Source: Taudactylus pleione (Eukaryota; Chordata; Amphibia; Anura; Myobatrachidae). Taken from it: 64,000 nucleotides of DNA. The DNA lies in assembly GCA_031769625.1 (NCBI GenBank), contig JAUIMM010000200.1, forward strand, positions 55,884,001-55,948,000, read 5' to 3'. The translations under genes were made by a program, and so were the position numbers. Each line of letters starts with the position of its first letter. Positions within the stretch are counted from its first letter, which is position 1. This document shows, piece after piece, positions 1 through 11,396 of this stretch. The notes below the pieces were generated by a model. It ran no database searches, was not told the DNA's origin, and saw only the letters and a program-made list of their open reading frames with translations.

Positions 1-115
1 TGCTGTCACTCACCATCAACAGCACGCCCCATTTGGTGCGAGACCCATAGTGGCGGCTGGCCGTTGCTATGCGCGTCTCACGCATGCGCACGACGGAGCT
101 CCCTAAATCAGGCCC
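1..115. mobile_element. Right end of a Harbinger-type MITE, cut by the window edge
   Basis: The segment ends in CTAAATCAGGCCC followed by TAT. This is the same outward terminus (GGGCCTGATTyAG read inward) and 3-bp TAT/TTA flank seen on complete MITEs at 43140-43688 and 16484-17102. The left end lies outside the window, so family assignment rests on one terminus. Confidence 0.4.
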
Positions 116-117
116 TA

Positions 118-343
118 TATTCCCTACCACATGCACACACACACTAGAGTTAATTTTTGATGAGACACAAGTAACCTACCAGTATATTTTTAGTGTGTGG
201 GAGGAAACCAGAGCACCCAGAGGAAATCCACACCAGCACAGGGAGAATATACAAATTCCGCAGTTAGTGCCGTAGTGGGAATCGAACCCACAACCTCAGT
301 GCTGTGTGGCAGTAATGCTAACCAATACACCGTCTGTGCTGCC
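118..343 (-). mobile_element. tRNA-derived SINE, head at 343
   Basis: On the minus strand this begins GGCAGCACAG and contains a pol III A-box-like stretch (near 310-327, TTGGTTAGCATTACTGCC) and a good B box (GGTTCGATTCCC, near 276-288). A body with TTTCCTCCCACA and a TG-rich stretch follows. The tRNA-like head plus unrelated body is the standard SINE architecture. A second, more decayed plus-strand copy is at 46701-46850. Confidence 0.75.
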
Positions 344-858
344 TTATAATGGGGAGTATGCATACATACTTAGTATGCGTCACATATCATATGAATATGT
401 GCGCGAACCGACCACAGCGATCGGTAAGCGTTCGCAGTGAGCACGCAGAGTCTTCACACAGTGATTGACAGGAAGTGACCATTTGGGGGTGGTGACGGGG
501 GGTGGTCAGAGAAATGCAGGCGTGTCTGGGCATTTAAACGCAGTTACAGGGGCGTGCATAATTAAGCCCCTGCGATAGCATACATTGGCAGAAGTCTAGA
601 TGGCAACAGGAAGGTTAGCAGTTTCTGCGGCAGTATCAGGTCAACCACAACTGTGCGGATGGTTTCCGATGTTACTCGATGGTACCGATGTTTTCGCTGA
701 CTTGCGGATGCATGTCATGGGAAGCGGGCAGGCTTTATACAGTGATGGGCATCTTGGTATAGTGCTGCGGTTACTGTGCAATTGCATTCATTAGCATATT
801 TCTGCAGTGAGCTGGGTGCATGCGAACGCAGCCTTGCGAACCAACCTGAACCAGGCCC
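344..858. mobile_element. Harbinger-type MITE, left end missing
   Basis: The right end is CTGAACCAGGCCC followed by TAT. The interior, read on the minus strand, shares order and short blocks with the complete MITE at 43140-43688, for example GACCACCCCCCGTCACCA followed by CTTCCTGTCAATCAC. No matching left terminal repeat is visible next to the SINE, so the element is probably truncated there. Confidence 0.5.
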
Positions 859-1170
859 TATGTTCAACGTAACATACTGTATGTATACTTTTTTTGTTAT
901 GTGTTTCTTTTCCATACGTTTGTCCTGAGCCCCAAACTGTAAGTGTACAGCAAATATTTTTTCCCATTGTCTAATTTGTACTAAATTTGTCAAAGTTGCT
1001 TGCTGATTGGCTATGGGTCACCAATCATTTACACTTTATTAGTAAATAAAACCTCAATGTTTCTGCCCTTCTAAGAGACTGAAAATGCAGACACCAGTGT
1101 CAGACCAACCAAGAAGAAGTAAATAAATATCTGTTCCAGGTCCTCTTCGGACTCCTACATTCTACAAGCT
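859..1170. other. No recognisable feature
   Basis: AT-rich unique-looking sequence. I see no open frame of note, no terminal repeats and no simple repeat. Confidence 0.4.
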
Positions 1171-1931
1171 ATTGGCCCCAAAGTTTTTCTTATAACTTTC
1201 AATGTAGTTGATATAATTCAGTGAAATGTGACACAGACATACCTTGGTCTATGAGAAACATGAGAAAGTGTTGAAAGTGGTCGCCATTAGCATCCAGGCC
1301 AGCTGTTCATGCATGCGAGAAGTGAAGGCCAGCTGCTCACCAGTGAAGTCCAAAATTCAAATAGGGGAGCCACACCAACTGCCAGCGAGGATGCCATTGA
1401 GGATGGCAGTGAGGATGGCAATTAGTGTGGTTCCCCTATTTAAATGTTGGACTGCACTGCAGTTCCCCCTCTGAAGCCGCCACTGCTTGTCAGTAGGTAT
1501 TCCTGCTTCTGACAGTGGTGTTGTGTACTGAAACATCCACATTTGTTGCGTCTGTGTGTTATGTGCCGATATGAACCAGTACACAGCTGAACAACATGTA
1601 TTTATTGTCCAGATGTACTGGTAATCTGAGTGGATAAAGGCATGCCAAAAACCATTCATTGAGCAGTTTGGAGGTCAGAAACCACCAGCAAAATTCGCCA
1701 TTTAGTATCTGGTAAAAAAAACTGAAATAAGACTCCCAATATGTTGTTTAGAACTTTTAATAATATGGAGCGATGCGTGGATGATAATGGCGAACACTTT
1801 CATTGCTTGCTATGACTTCCTCATGTTTCTCATAGACCAAGGTATGTGTGTATCAAATTTCATTAAATTACATCAGTTACTTTAAAAGTTATAAGAAAAA
1901 CTTTGGGGCCAATATTGAGTGAAACACCCTG
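1171..1931. mobile_element. Mariner-like non-autonomous element with about 100-bp inverted ends
   Basis: The stretch from 1171 (ATTGGCCCCAAAGTTTTTC) to about 1268 reappears inverted at about 1800-1914, including the block ACCTTGGTCTATGAGAAAC. The right end closes with GAAACACCCTG then TA, which resembles a TACAGGGTG-type mariner terminus with a TA target. The left outermost bases are not clear. The interior has no transposase. Confidence 0.5.
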
Positions 1932-1933
1932 TA

Positions 1934-2460
1934 GTTGTAGCTTCAGTGACTGATACTTGGGCAGTGTACCTGTCCCCGAGATACTGAAACATTTGAGGGG
2001 AGAGCAAGCAGCACATATTGCCTCAGCAGTAGCCCTTCTCTTAAGGTGGTTTTAGGTTCCATAAATATTATGGAAGTTACACTAGAAGTGTTTTATGTGA
2101 CTGACTATAAACCAGTGTAACCTATGGCTTTCCAGCTCTTATTGAACTACAAGTTCCAGCTTGGCATCTGGCAGGATATGTTGTGCTTTGTAGTTCATAA
2201 ACCCCTTTCCTAATGTATATTTCTTTATTATTGACCACTTTGGGGTGCCCTATCGCATAAATGTCCCTGAAATTCACAACCTAAAAAAAGAATTCCTTAA
2301 CTGTGGGGTGTTTATCTTGAAGATGTGACAATTATTTTAATGACTTTTAATTCACTGGTGGAGGCTAAGTAAGGCAATTGGCAACAATTTTTCAACTTAA
2401 AGTGTCTATAACACGGATAAATATACAAATAGCGTTTTTTTTTTTCTTAAGATGACTTCC
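1934..2460. other. No recognisable feature
   Basis: Mixed-composition sequence ending in a short poly-T tract. No coding or repeat structure seen. Confidence 0.35.
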
Positions 2461-3480
2461 AGTGTTTGAAACAAACATTTACCTTGAAGAAGGCACCTGT
2501 GCCGAAACGCGTTGGAGACCCTCACATCAAACCCGACACTGATCCAGGCTGACCTCCACTAAAGATCCCCATCCCCACCAGGGACCACCAGTGCAGAAAG
2601 CTCTCAGCCCACCTGCCTGCTGGTCCGCACCGCTCACACCTCCAGTGACCGGCTCCACCCCAGACCAGCCCCTCTCCCCCCCTGCTCCCAGGCGTGCTCA
2701 GCAACTCACTCCTGGCCAGGGGTGTCTCCACCGTCGATCCCCATTTCCACGAGGGACCGTCAGTGATAAGAGCATCCCGCACATCCGGCCGCAAGTCCGC
2801 CCAGCCAACATCGCCAGTGACCAGCTCCATCCCGGTCACACTTTCCACATCCCCCCTCCTCCCTGGCTTTTTTTGAATCAGTATCCCGGGCAGACCACCC
2901 CCCAGGGGTGGTCTCAGCACACACGCTGCAACCCAGCCTCCCAGCAGCTCACCCATCCACACCTCTGGCTCCGCACCACCAGCGGCACGACCAAGAGCCA
3001 ATTTCAGCTGCATACTACGGTCGCTGACCTCCGCAGACCAATCAGAACAGCCGTGCACTTGCAGCACACCAGCAACACGCTGATCCAGCTCACCAACAAA
3101 CCTGCAGCTTCCAACCAATCTGCAACGGCCGCAACGTCGACCTACATCACCACAACAAAAAACCTACCGGTAGGTAAGTACTGCCAAGACTCACACCAAC
3201 ACGCAGGACGCCGCACAGGTGCTCCAACCCACTCTGCAAATCCCCCCACCCCCCGAGACTTCCTAGACTGTCGACCATAGGTCCAGCAGGGGTGACGTGC
3301 AAGGTCACTGAACCGCACGGGAAGGAGCCCCCTAAAAGGGTCCACCTACCTCCCCAGTCTCATCACCACTCATCACTGAACCCCACCCACCTGCCCGGGA
3401 TCTTAACAGAGCAGCATTGTGACTACTCAATAAAAGATTTTGCCCAAAATTACTGTGTCTCGCTGGCCTCATTTTGATCC
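2461..3480 (+). repeat. C-rich composite repeat, possible Penelope-type terminal region
   Basis: A C-rich, GT-poor block follows the hammerhead-like motif at 2482-2520 and ends near an AATAAA hexamer at 3429-3434. Open frames in it (for example 2591-3280) are proline/threonine-rich and reflect base composition; I recognise no domain. The GAAACGCGTTGG signature is reported in amphibian Penelope-like elements, but no reverse transcriptase is seen here, so the class is inference. Confidence 0.3.
2482..2520 (+). ncRNA. Degenerate minimal hammerhead-ribozyme-like motif
   Basis: The order CTTGAAGA, a perfect 5-bp hairpin GGCAC-CT-GTGCC, then GAAACGCGTT matches the minimal type I hammerhead layout: CUGANGA core, stem II, GAAA, and a tiny ACGCGU stem III before the UH cleavage site. 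The first core box has an extra U relative to CUGANGA, so self-cleavage is doubtful. This is a relic call. Confidence 0.4.
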
Positions 3481-3868
3481 TATTCCATTCCCCTTTTCAC
3501 ATTACTCCAAACTACACTCCATACCCAATCACACCCTCCTCACTCCCAAAACATCACCACCACCAGAAGAAACATTCTAATTAACACCACTCACAAACAC
3601 ACACAAGTCATCACCATTACTAGCAGGAAGAGCGCACCTTACCCCCCCTACCCCCATACGTTTTCAGTGCGGGAAAGGTACTCCCACACAAAGGTGCAGC
3701 ACCCCGAAACACACCACCCCCTGGTCAACGAGAGCGCAGTTCTACCGCTCATCTTCAACATTTATCAGAGAACAAAATTCCAATGTTGAATTTGCGTAAA
3801 TCAGTAAAGTTAAATAATTGTTCTGAATACTTAGGCTAAGTTATCCCGAAAGCTTACATTTAAGCATG
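3481..3868. other. CA/C-rich stretch without a gene
   Basis: Long A/C-rich strand bias (CACCACC, CACACAAGTC) continuing from the repeat to its left. No terminal repeat or domain found. Confidence 0.35.
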
Positions 3869-3869
3869 A

Positions 3870-4130
3870 GGGACATTAAATCACAAGTGTTTTGAGTGTT
3901 GCCAGCTTAATAACGTGTTGGATATTGCCCCTTTAAGTTTAGCTGGTCTTATGCAGCCAATGAATGTTTCATGGGGAGTAGTCTAAGAGTATATAATGGA
4001 GTGATGTCTGTAAATCTGCCTCTTTGTTCCAGCTTTTTTCCAGGGCAGGGAATTGCATTTTGTCAGTTGTCATTTTCCTTAATAAAACTCTCTTAGTGCT
4101 TTCCTTCTCCTTCTCTCCTCCTGTTCTTTA
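3870..4130 (+). promoter_or_regulatory. Possible LTR-like promoter block
   Basis: A TATA-like TATATAATGG near 3990 is followed about 90 bp later by AATAAAAC (4081) and a pyrimidine-rich tract. This is the TATA to poly(A)-signal spacing of a compact retroelement LTR. I find no second copy, no TG...CA boundary and no coding region beside it, so it is only a candidate. Confidence 0.2.
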
Positions 4131-4287
4131 TTGTTTTTAGTTATCCATTTCATTTACTTCCTTCCTGTCATTGCTTTTGCCTTTCCTTTCTGTCCTGAAT
4201 CATTGTCCTATCACTGGTTTATTGTTCTGCTAGGGGTGGGATGGCTATGTCCTGCCTAGTAATCAGCCTTCCCAGACCCTGGTCCAG

Positions 4288-4648
4288 GGTTGCCTACCTT
4301 TAACATTCTCTTCCCGGGAGAAGCCCGGGTAAGAGATGCAGCAGGGGGCCGACGGGGGCGGGGCTTGATGATTCGTGTCATTAAGCCCCGCCCCCTCGCG
4401 GTAAAATTGCCGCGATTGGGCACAATTTACATAGGGGGCGGGGCCAAATGCTGTGATTCATGCAGAATCACAGCTTAAGCCCCGCCCCCTTCACGGAGAC
4501 CCGCGATTGCCGCGGATATTCTCCTAATTCTGCCCACTTCACTAGGAAGTGGGCAGAATGCGTGAGAAATGCCTACCCTTCCGGGGGTGCGGGGGGTTAC
4601 CCGAAAAATCGAGAGCCTCCCGCGAAAACCGGGAGGGTAGGCATGTAT
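4288..4648. repeat. GC-rich palindromic repeat, TGCCTACC family
   Basis: Bounded by TTGCCTACC at the left and GGGAGGGTAGGCA at the right, with several internal hairpins (for example CCCACTTCACTAGGAAGTGGG) and repeated GGGGGCGGGGC blocks. Relatives occur at 47106-47460, 48633-48760 and 49750-50131; the right third matches 48633-48760 in inverted orientation. Probably a non-autonomous DNA transposon family; the TSD is unclear. Confidence 0.55.
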
Positions 4649-5410
4649 GCCCTGGTCCCTGACTCCACAGTGCCCCCATGTTATTAGGGGCTGCAGGGGT
4701 GGTTTCGCTATTGATCTATCCCCCTCAGGCTGCTGCTGCTGAGCTTTGTGGAAGGTGTGCCAGTGAGTGAGAGGGGTGCTCTACCTCAGTCCTTAATGCC
4801 CCTGGTCAATGTCATCTTTGTGGCTGCAGTGGCCAGCACCATAGGCAAACTCAGGAGAGATTTATGTTTGCCTTGTCTTGAACCCCCTCCCCCACCCCAC
4901 CATGATGATCACAATAGAAATAGCATATAATATTAAAGTTGCATGTATTTTAGGATCCCCTTAGTGTCACAATGAAATAACTAGCACTATAGTCCCTGTT
5001 GATCTTTTAAAATGTGTCAGCCAGTAGTAAAAAATTGAAAAGCCAGTAATGAATATAGTTGTGCACCAACTAGGAGATCTGGAAAACATGCACTGTTCGG
5101 GGTGCACTGATATAGATCATCTTTAGGTTCAATTATTAATACTGAATAATACACCATCCAGTACGTAAGGGGACCAATCTGTACATCTATGTCCAGGGCA
5201 GTGCACGGTTTCTTTTTCTGCCCTCCCCCAGATTCCTCAACTTGCTCAAATGAACTGTAATGGAGCCAACATATGGAATAAAAAGATTCAGCTCAGACAG
5301 GATGGCTCTACTGTTACATATAGTTGCTTACTGTGTTTGCTGGTCCCGTATATGGCAGAATTATTTCATTCAGTACATTCGTACGATGTATATTATAGCT
5401 GGTTTAAGTG
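4649..5410. other. No recognisable feature
   Basis: Unique-looking sequence; short open frames only. Nothing supported. Confidence 0.35.
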
Positions 5411-5418
5411 CTGATTAT

Positions 5419-6881
5419 TATAGATGAGCGGGTCTGGTTTCCTGAGAACCGGACCCACCCAAATTTCGGGGATCCAGGGTGATCCGAGCGCACCTCGGAT
5501 CTCCCTGCCTGCCCCGAATCCCTGACCCGAGGCAAACCTCGCGACCCCTCTGTCGATTCGCGATGTTTTGTTTTCAGCGGGCTTAACGCTGATTGGCTGG
5601 GAGAGCCATCTGTCACGGCTCTCAGCCAATCAGCGTTAAGCCCATTGAAAGCACTAGAAAGGAGGAAAAAAAGATGGTGCCCGCCATCCCCCACCGCCTG
5701 ACACCGCAGGCACCCCCCGCTGCCGACACCGCCGGCACCGCCACTGGCAGCATCCCCCGCTGCTGACACCACCGCTGCCGACACTCCTGCACTGCTGTCC
5801 AACGTACTGAGGACACCATCAGTGACCCCCACACTGTCGACACTCCCACAGTGAGGACACCACCAGCACCCCTGCTCTGCCGACACAGTCAGCAAACCTG
5901 CACTGAGGACACCGCTGGCACCCCCGCTCTGCCGACACCGCTGGCACCCTGCATTGAGAACAGGCCTGTACTGCCGACAAAGTCAGCAAACCTGCAATGA
6001 GGACACCGCTGGCACCCCCGGTCTGCTGACATCGCCTGTACCCTTCACTAAGAACACTGTCAACACTGCCATTCTGTGTACTGAGGACACCGCCAGCAAA
6101 CCCCGCACTGCCGACACAGTCAGCAAACCTGCAATGAGGACACTGCTGGCACCCTTGCACTGCCGACACAGCCAACAAACCTGCACTAAGACACCGCTGG
6201 CACCCCCGCACTGCCGACACAGCCAGGAAACCTGCACTAAAGATACTGCTGGCACCCCCACACTGCTGACACAGCCAGCAAACCCTGCACTAACAAACCG
6301 CTGCACCCCCACACTGCCGACACAGCCAGAAAACCTGCACTAAAGACACCGCTGGTACCCCCGCACTGCCGACATCACCGGTACCCTTCACTGAGGACAC
6401 TGCCAGTACCGCAGCACTGCCATTCCATGTACTGAGGACACCGTCAGCAAACCCGCTCTGCCGACACTGCTGTCACAGTAAGTGCACTATTGGTGTATCC
6501 AACCCACACTGTATAACACACTGTATCTGTGTTGGAAATTAGAAACTGAACTGCCACATGTTAGTGCCGCCCACTGTGTCACTTAGCTTAGTCAGCCAGC
6601 TAGCTGGATGCAACCTTTTGGCCTTAACTAGATGAGGCAAATAATATTGTGAGGTGGTCAAAATTGATTGGAAATTACTGGAAATAAATGTTATTGAGGT
6701 TAATTATACTGTAGGAACAAAAACAAGTCCATTTTATGTTGTGATTTTAGCTGTTTTTATGTTTTTTTTAAGAAAAAAATCCAGATCCAAAACCAAAACA
6801 CGAAAACAAAACACCAAGGAAAAAAATCCAAAACCAGATCCAGATCCAAAACCAAAACACGAGGGTCGGCGCACATCTCTA
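5419..6881. mobile_element. Non-autonomous hAT element, 1463 bp, perfect 8-bp TSD
   Basis: Flanked by CTGATTAT at 5411-5418 and 6882-6889. The left terminus is TATAGATGAGCGGG; the right reads inward TAGAGATGTGCGCCGACC. The last 350 bp share blocks with the left end of the large hAT at 31712, in inverted orientation (GCAACCTTTTGG, TTATTGAGGTTAAT, and repeated AAAACACG/ATCCAAAACC words). No transposase is present. The centre is a degenerate GC-rich minisatellite. A 711-bp relative is at 45278-45988. Confidence 0.85.
5690..6475. repeat. Degenerate minisatellite, about 30-bp units
   Basis: Repeated variants of GACACCGCTGGCACCCCC and CTGCCGACACAGTCAGCAAA fill the middle of the hAT element. Open frames on both strands here follow from the repeat, not from coding. 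Confidence 0.75.
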
Positions 6882-6889
6882 CTGATTAT

Positions 6890-9025
6890 GCTCTCTCAAT
6901 GGTAGAAAACAGTTGCAGCAAACAGTGGCAGTATCATGCTGGGCATTGAGGTCCTATTGGGGGAATAGAATGCTTTAGTGATGTGCTATCTGACAGTAAG
7001 GGGTAATGGCTTTGACACTGCTTTATTTATGTATAGCACCTAGGATCTAGCTTTTATCTCATTTGAATCATTGTTATCAGTCAATAGAGGAGATTGTATT
7101 ATATACTGTATTCTGAGTTTTTAACTTGAAAATTTACCGAATACATGTGCTACAGTGAATTTCTACAGGGTGCACAGCTTATTACTGCAATCACTGCCCC
7201 AAGTAGCTGTCACTGGAGTGGGGACACCTATGGAAAGCTCCATTCTCAGCTATGCTCCTACTTTGCAAAAATACATTGCACCTAATTAATGTGAGTATTA
7301 CTAACCATGTTCTGTCTACCACCATTATTATTATTCCAGGTCTCCTAATAATTTAAAAAATATATATATCCGTAACTTATTTAGGGTATACTGTAAACTA
7401 ACCGAGATAAAACTAACAGGCGGCCGTCATGCTATGTAGGGCCCCATGAATTCTAGAACTCTGGATGGTGCCCTTTCATGCTCCTCTGGAACCACCCTCG
7501 CTACTCCCCTGGTTGTTACACCTGCGCAGGGTGCAATGTCTCCTGTGGCTGTGGCCCAGCTCCTGCTATTGCTGCCCTCCATACGCAGTCACTTGGGTCA
7601 GCATTTTTTGACCCCTTTGCTAGCATCCCAGTCTTCCTCGCCTGGGTGAGTCATCAGCAGTTGCTGCTTCCCAATTGCCTTCTCATGTTCAGACGCAGCT
7701 GGGCCCGTTGGCTGGCCAGCGTCTTGCTGCTCTGGGGAAGGGGGGCACAGGTGAGGAGGCCTATTGCTCCTACCATAATTGGCAGGCGGTTTTACTTTAT
7801 ATTTGCAGCATGCTACCGTGTAACCCGCTCTCAGGAACATTTGAATGTCATTGAATATCTCCGAAAAAAAAAAAAGGAGGCCTCACCCTGAAAAGGCTTG
7901 CCTCCGTGCCAAATCTGGTACCGCCCCCAGCCTTCCAGCTATCGGTGGAGGATATCTGTAAGATGGCATCCCCTGTACACCTTGGTAGTATGTGGCGCTG
8001 GCTATGGCTGTATCCCCTTAGGGAAGTGGCTGAATACTCCTGCAGTAACACTCAGCTCCCATTTTACTGACGCTGCTGTCGCAACTGGCTTTTTGCGCTT
8101 ACCTCAATGGTTCATGGTGCGCTTCACTTTGGCCGTTGACGTGGGTTGTTTAGGGGTTCACTACGAACATGCTGTTGCTTGAGCTGTTCCCCATTGTGGT
8201 TTCTCTAGAACTCTTGGGGGACCGCTTGGGTAACGTGAGTATGATTTTATCGCGACAACCTGGGCGCGTTGCAGGCGCTTGACCTCGGAATTATTATAAT
8301 AAAATAGAATAGGGTTGTGATCTAAATTTAATATTAGGTAGCACTATATGTAAAAATATATGTAGCTCTCCCTGTATGTGGATATAAATAATTAATTAAA
8401 TAAATAAGTAAATAACAATAGAAAGAAAATGAGCAATTGCATATGTGGTACAAATCAATTTTCAATTTTAAATATGTGTTCTGTTGAGGATTGGATATTA
8501 GAGTAAATTAAAATTGAAACTAGTATACATCATAATCTTGTATGTCCAACATGATGTAAATAGGTTTAGTCTTTTTACCCAGACATCCCACCCCACCCTT
8601 CTGGCTAAATAAATGTGCACTGTACAGTACATTGTATTTTGAAGAAAATACTAGATTTCTTTTTTCTTGTGATTATTATTATTATTATTATCGGATATCC
8701 TAACACCCTGCCATCTGTTTGAAGCTTCAGAATCAGTAGATAACTCATAATACTAAGCATTATTTTGTTTACTCATAAGGGATATCATCTGCCGGCTGCT
8801 ATGAAGCTTGCAAAGGAAAGACATAGAAATCTGGCTTTTATGTAGAAAAATGTATGCCTCATTGAGAGAGTGTAGATTAATTAACCATTTCAAAGGTTAA
8901 ACCATCATTTTTATATCTTGTAACACTAAACTACAGGCTTGAAATTATATTGTGAGCGGAATTCTGTTGAAATAATTTATTATTATTATTATTATTATTA
9001 TGTTTACTAAGTAGAATTAAAATAG

Positions 9026-9057
<32 letters not shown>

Positions 9058-9110
9058 CTATTTACAAAGTGTATATTAAAAAAAAAGGAAAAAGAAAGTA
9101 ATACTTAAAT
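6890..9110. other. Unassigned sequence, no gene supported
   Basis: A moderately GC block at 7440-8290 has overlapping open frames in opposite directions with no domain I recognise. The rest is AT-rich and contains simple repeats. No terminal repeats were found. Confidence 0.35.
8672..9052. repeat. ATT/TTA and TA microsatellites
   Basis: Three runs: (ATT)n at 8672-8691, (TTA)n at 8976-9001 and (TA)n at about 9026-9052. Confidence 0.9.
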
Positions 9111-9118
9111 ATCTTGAG

Positions 9119-11099
9119 CAGTGGCGTCAGTAGGGGGGGTGCGGTCCACACCGGGTATTACCCTTCAAGGGGGTGACACCAAGAAGAGCAACACCGCAAG
9201 TCACACCTGGGGGCCGCACACCCACGGCACAACCGCGCACCGCCGACCATGAGCTGCTGCTGGAGCCGACGTCTGACACACTTTTACTGTATATCTGGGA
9301 CTGGTCCGTCCTGCCGTGCGCTGGTCCTCTGCTCTGCCCACCGCACATTCTCTCACCACGGCCGGCGTCCAGAGCCACACACAGGCACAGAGAATCTCTT
9401 TGCCTGTGTGTGGTTCTAGACGCCAGCCGCAACGACGTCATCGTGCATGCTGGCTCTGCTTGGAGTTCTGGGAGCCGCTCAGCCTGATGGAGGAGGAGAA
9501 GGGACTACGGGCCTGCTGTGAGCGCGCTGCTGCCAAGAAGGACTGAACTGAAGTTAAGTGCGCACTGCGCACCCCACCCAGACACACCCAGTGCTGGCCT
9601 GCAGGTCATGAAGAAATAGGAGAGGTAAGTACGGACTGACTGCGCATCACAGGGGAAGGGACACAGCATAAGGGGGATTACTGGGGGCCGGGGCCACTGC
9701 ATAAGGGGCGCTACTGGGGGCACAGCTTAAGGGGCATTGCTGGGGGCACAGCATAAGAGAGGCAAAACTGGGGGCACTGTATAAGGGCACTACTGGGGGC
9801 ACAGCTTAAGGGGCATTGCTGGGCCACTGCATAAGGGGCGCTACTGGGGGCTCAGCTTAAGGGGCATTGCTGTGGCACTGCATAAGAGAGGCAATACTGG
9901 GGGCACTGTATAAGGGCACTACTGGGGGGCACAGCTTAAGGGGCATTGCTGGGCCACTGCATAAGGGGTGCTCCTGGGGGCATAGCTTAAGGGGCATTGC
10001 TGGGGGCACTGCATAAGAGAGGCAATACTGGGGCCACTGTATAAGGCGAGCTCAGGGAGGACAGAAACCTCCCGTGGAGCAGAAGGGTAACAGAAGGGTA
10101 ACTGGGGACACAGTTTAAGGGGCACTGCATAAGAAGTGCTACTGGGGGCACAGTTTAAGGGGTACTGCTGGGGGCACAGCTTAAGGGGCATTGCTGGGGG
10201 CACTGCATAAGAGATGCAATACTGGGGGCACTGCATAAGGGCACTACTGGGGGGCACAGCTTACGGGGCATTGCTGGGCCACTGCATCAAGGGTGCTACA
10301 GGGGGCACAGCTTAAGCTGCATTGCTGGGGGCACTGCATAAGAGAGGCAATACTGGGGGCACTGTATAAGGGCACTACTGAGGGCACAGCTTAAGGGGCA
10401 TTGCTGGGGGCACTGCATAAGGGGAACTACTGGGTACACTGTATAAGGCGCACTTCTGGGGGTACTGTATAAGGGGCACTTTATAAGATGCACTACTGGG
10501 GATACTGCATAAGGGGCATTACTGGGCAAATTGAATAAGGGGCACTACTGGGGCACTGCATAAGGAGCGCTACTGGTGGTAAAGTATAAGGGGCGCTACT
10601 GCAGGAACTGTGTAAGGGGCACTACTGGGGGTACAGCATATGGGAATCTAATAAAGGGGGCATTGCATAATGGGCTGTAGTATAGGGGGCATTGCATAAA
10701 GGGGCACTTATACAGGGGGAACTGCATTATTGGGCACAACTACAGGGGCATTGCATAAGGGGCACTACATGAAAAACCTCATTGCAATGCAAAACCGTTT
10801 TACAGTCTAAGTTTTTGGCTAGTAAGTCATGAAACTGTTGAGTCAAATAATTTAGGCATTGAGCTTAGTTTGCATAACACTTATGTAAATGTTATTATGT
10901 TTTACCTGTGATAATGTATTTTAAAGGTATAATGTTAGTTTTGTTAGCTGTTTATTTTATTACTATTGCCATCGCATTTATTGATAGTCCAAAAACAGCA
11001 CTAAGGATTCCGTGTGTTGCGATACAAGGCCCATGTGGGGGGGGGGGGTGACACCATGAGCTACCACACCGGATGACACCAACCCTAGTGACGCCTCTG
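9119..11099. mobile_element. Non-autonomous hAT element, 1981 bp, perfect 8-bp TSD
   Basis: Flanked by ATCTTGAG at 9111-9118 and 11100-11107. Termini are CAGTGGCGTCAGTAGGG and, read inward from the right, CAGAGGCGTCACTAGGG. The same terminus type (CAGTGGCGTAACTAGGG) bounds 50483-52201. The interior is mostly a GGGGGCACTGCATAAGG-type minisatellite; no transposase is visible. A G11 run lies near 11038. Confidence 0.88.
9640..10770. repeat. Minisatellite of about 30-35-bp units inside the hAT element
   Basis: Dozens of variants of GGGGCACTGCATAAGGGGC and ACTACTGGGGGCACAGC. A similar array with nearly the same core words (ACTACTGGGGGCAC, GCATAAGGGG) fills the related element at 50483-52201, so the repeat is an old property of the family. 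Confidence 0.85.
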
Positions 11100-11396
11100 A
11101 TCTTGAGAACTGTGTACTTAAACGAGTATAATCCAAGATTGTAAATTACGAAATCCACTTCTGCTATAAAAAAAAAAACGTTTTCACCGGATCTTTCACC
11201 TTCTTGATACCTCCAGTGCTGGGCATGTGCATGTAAGGAAATAGGGAGGACAGGCAAAGACACTAGTTAATGAGTAGTATAACTACTTTCCTGATGCTGG
11301 GGTGGCATCTGCAAAATAAATTTTCTTTGCATTTTTATTATTTTGGAGTGCAGCTGATGGGGACACGACCCCATATATATTGAATCCTAATATATT

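Noticed and set aside
118..343. Functional tRNA gene on the minus strand
   Set aside because: A and B boxes are present but no tRNA cloverleaf closes, and an unrelated body follows; it is a SINE head.
2522..3280. Opposing long open frames of about 200 and 229 residues
   Set aside because: C-rich strand bias keeps both strands open; translations are proline- or glycine-rich without motifs.
5404..6343. Several 75-163-residue frames on both strands, cysteine- and serine-rich
   Set aside because: Translation of the degenerate minisatellite in the hAT element.
7446..8182. Possible host gene on the plus strand
   Set aside because: Frames overlap on both strands, no conserved motif, no convincing splice structure.
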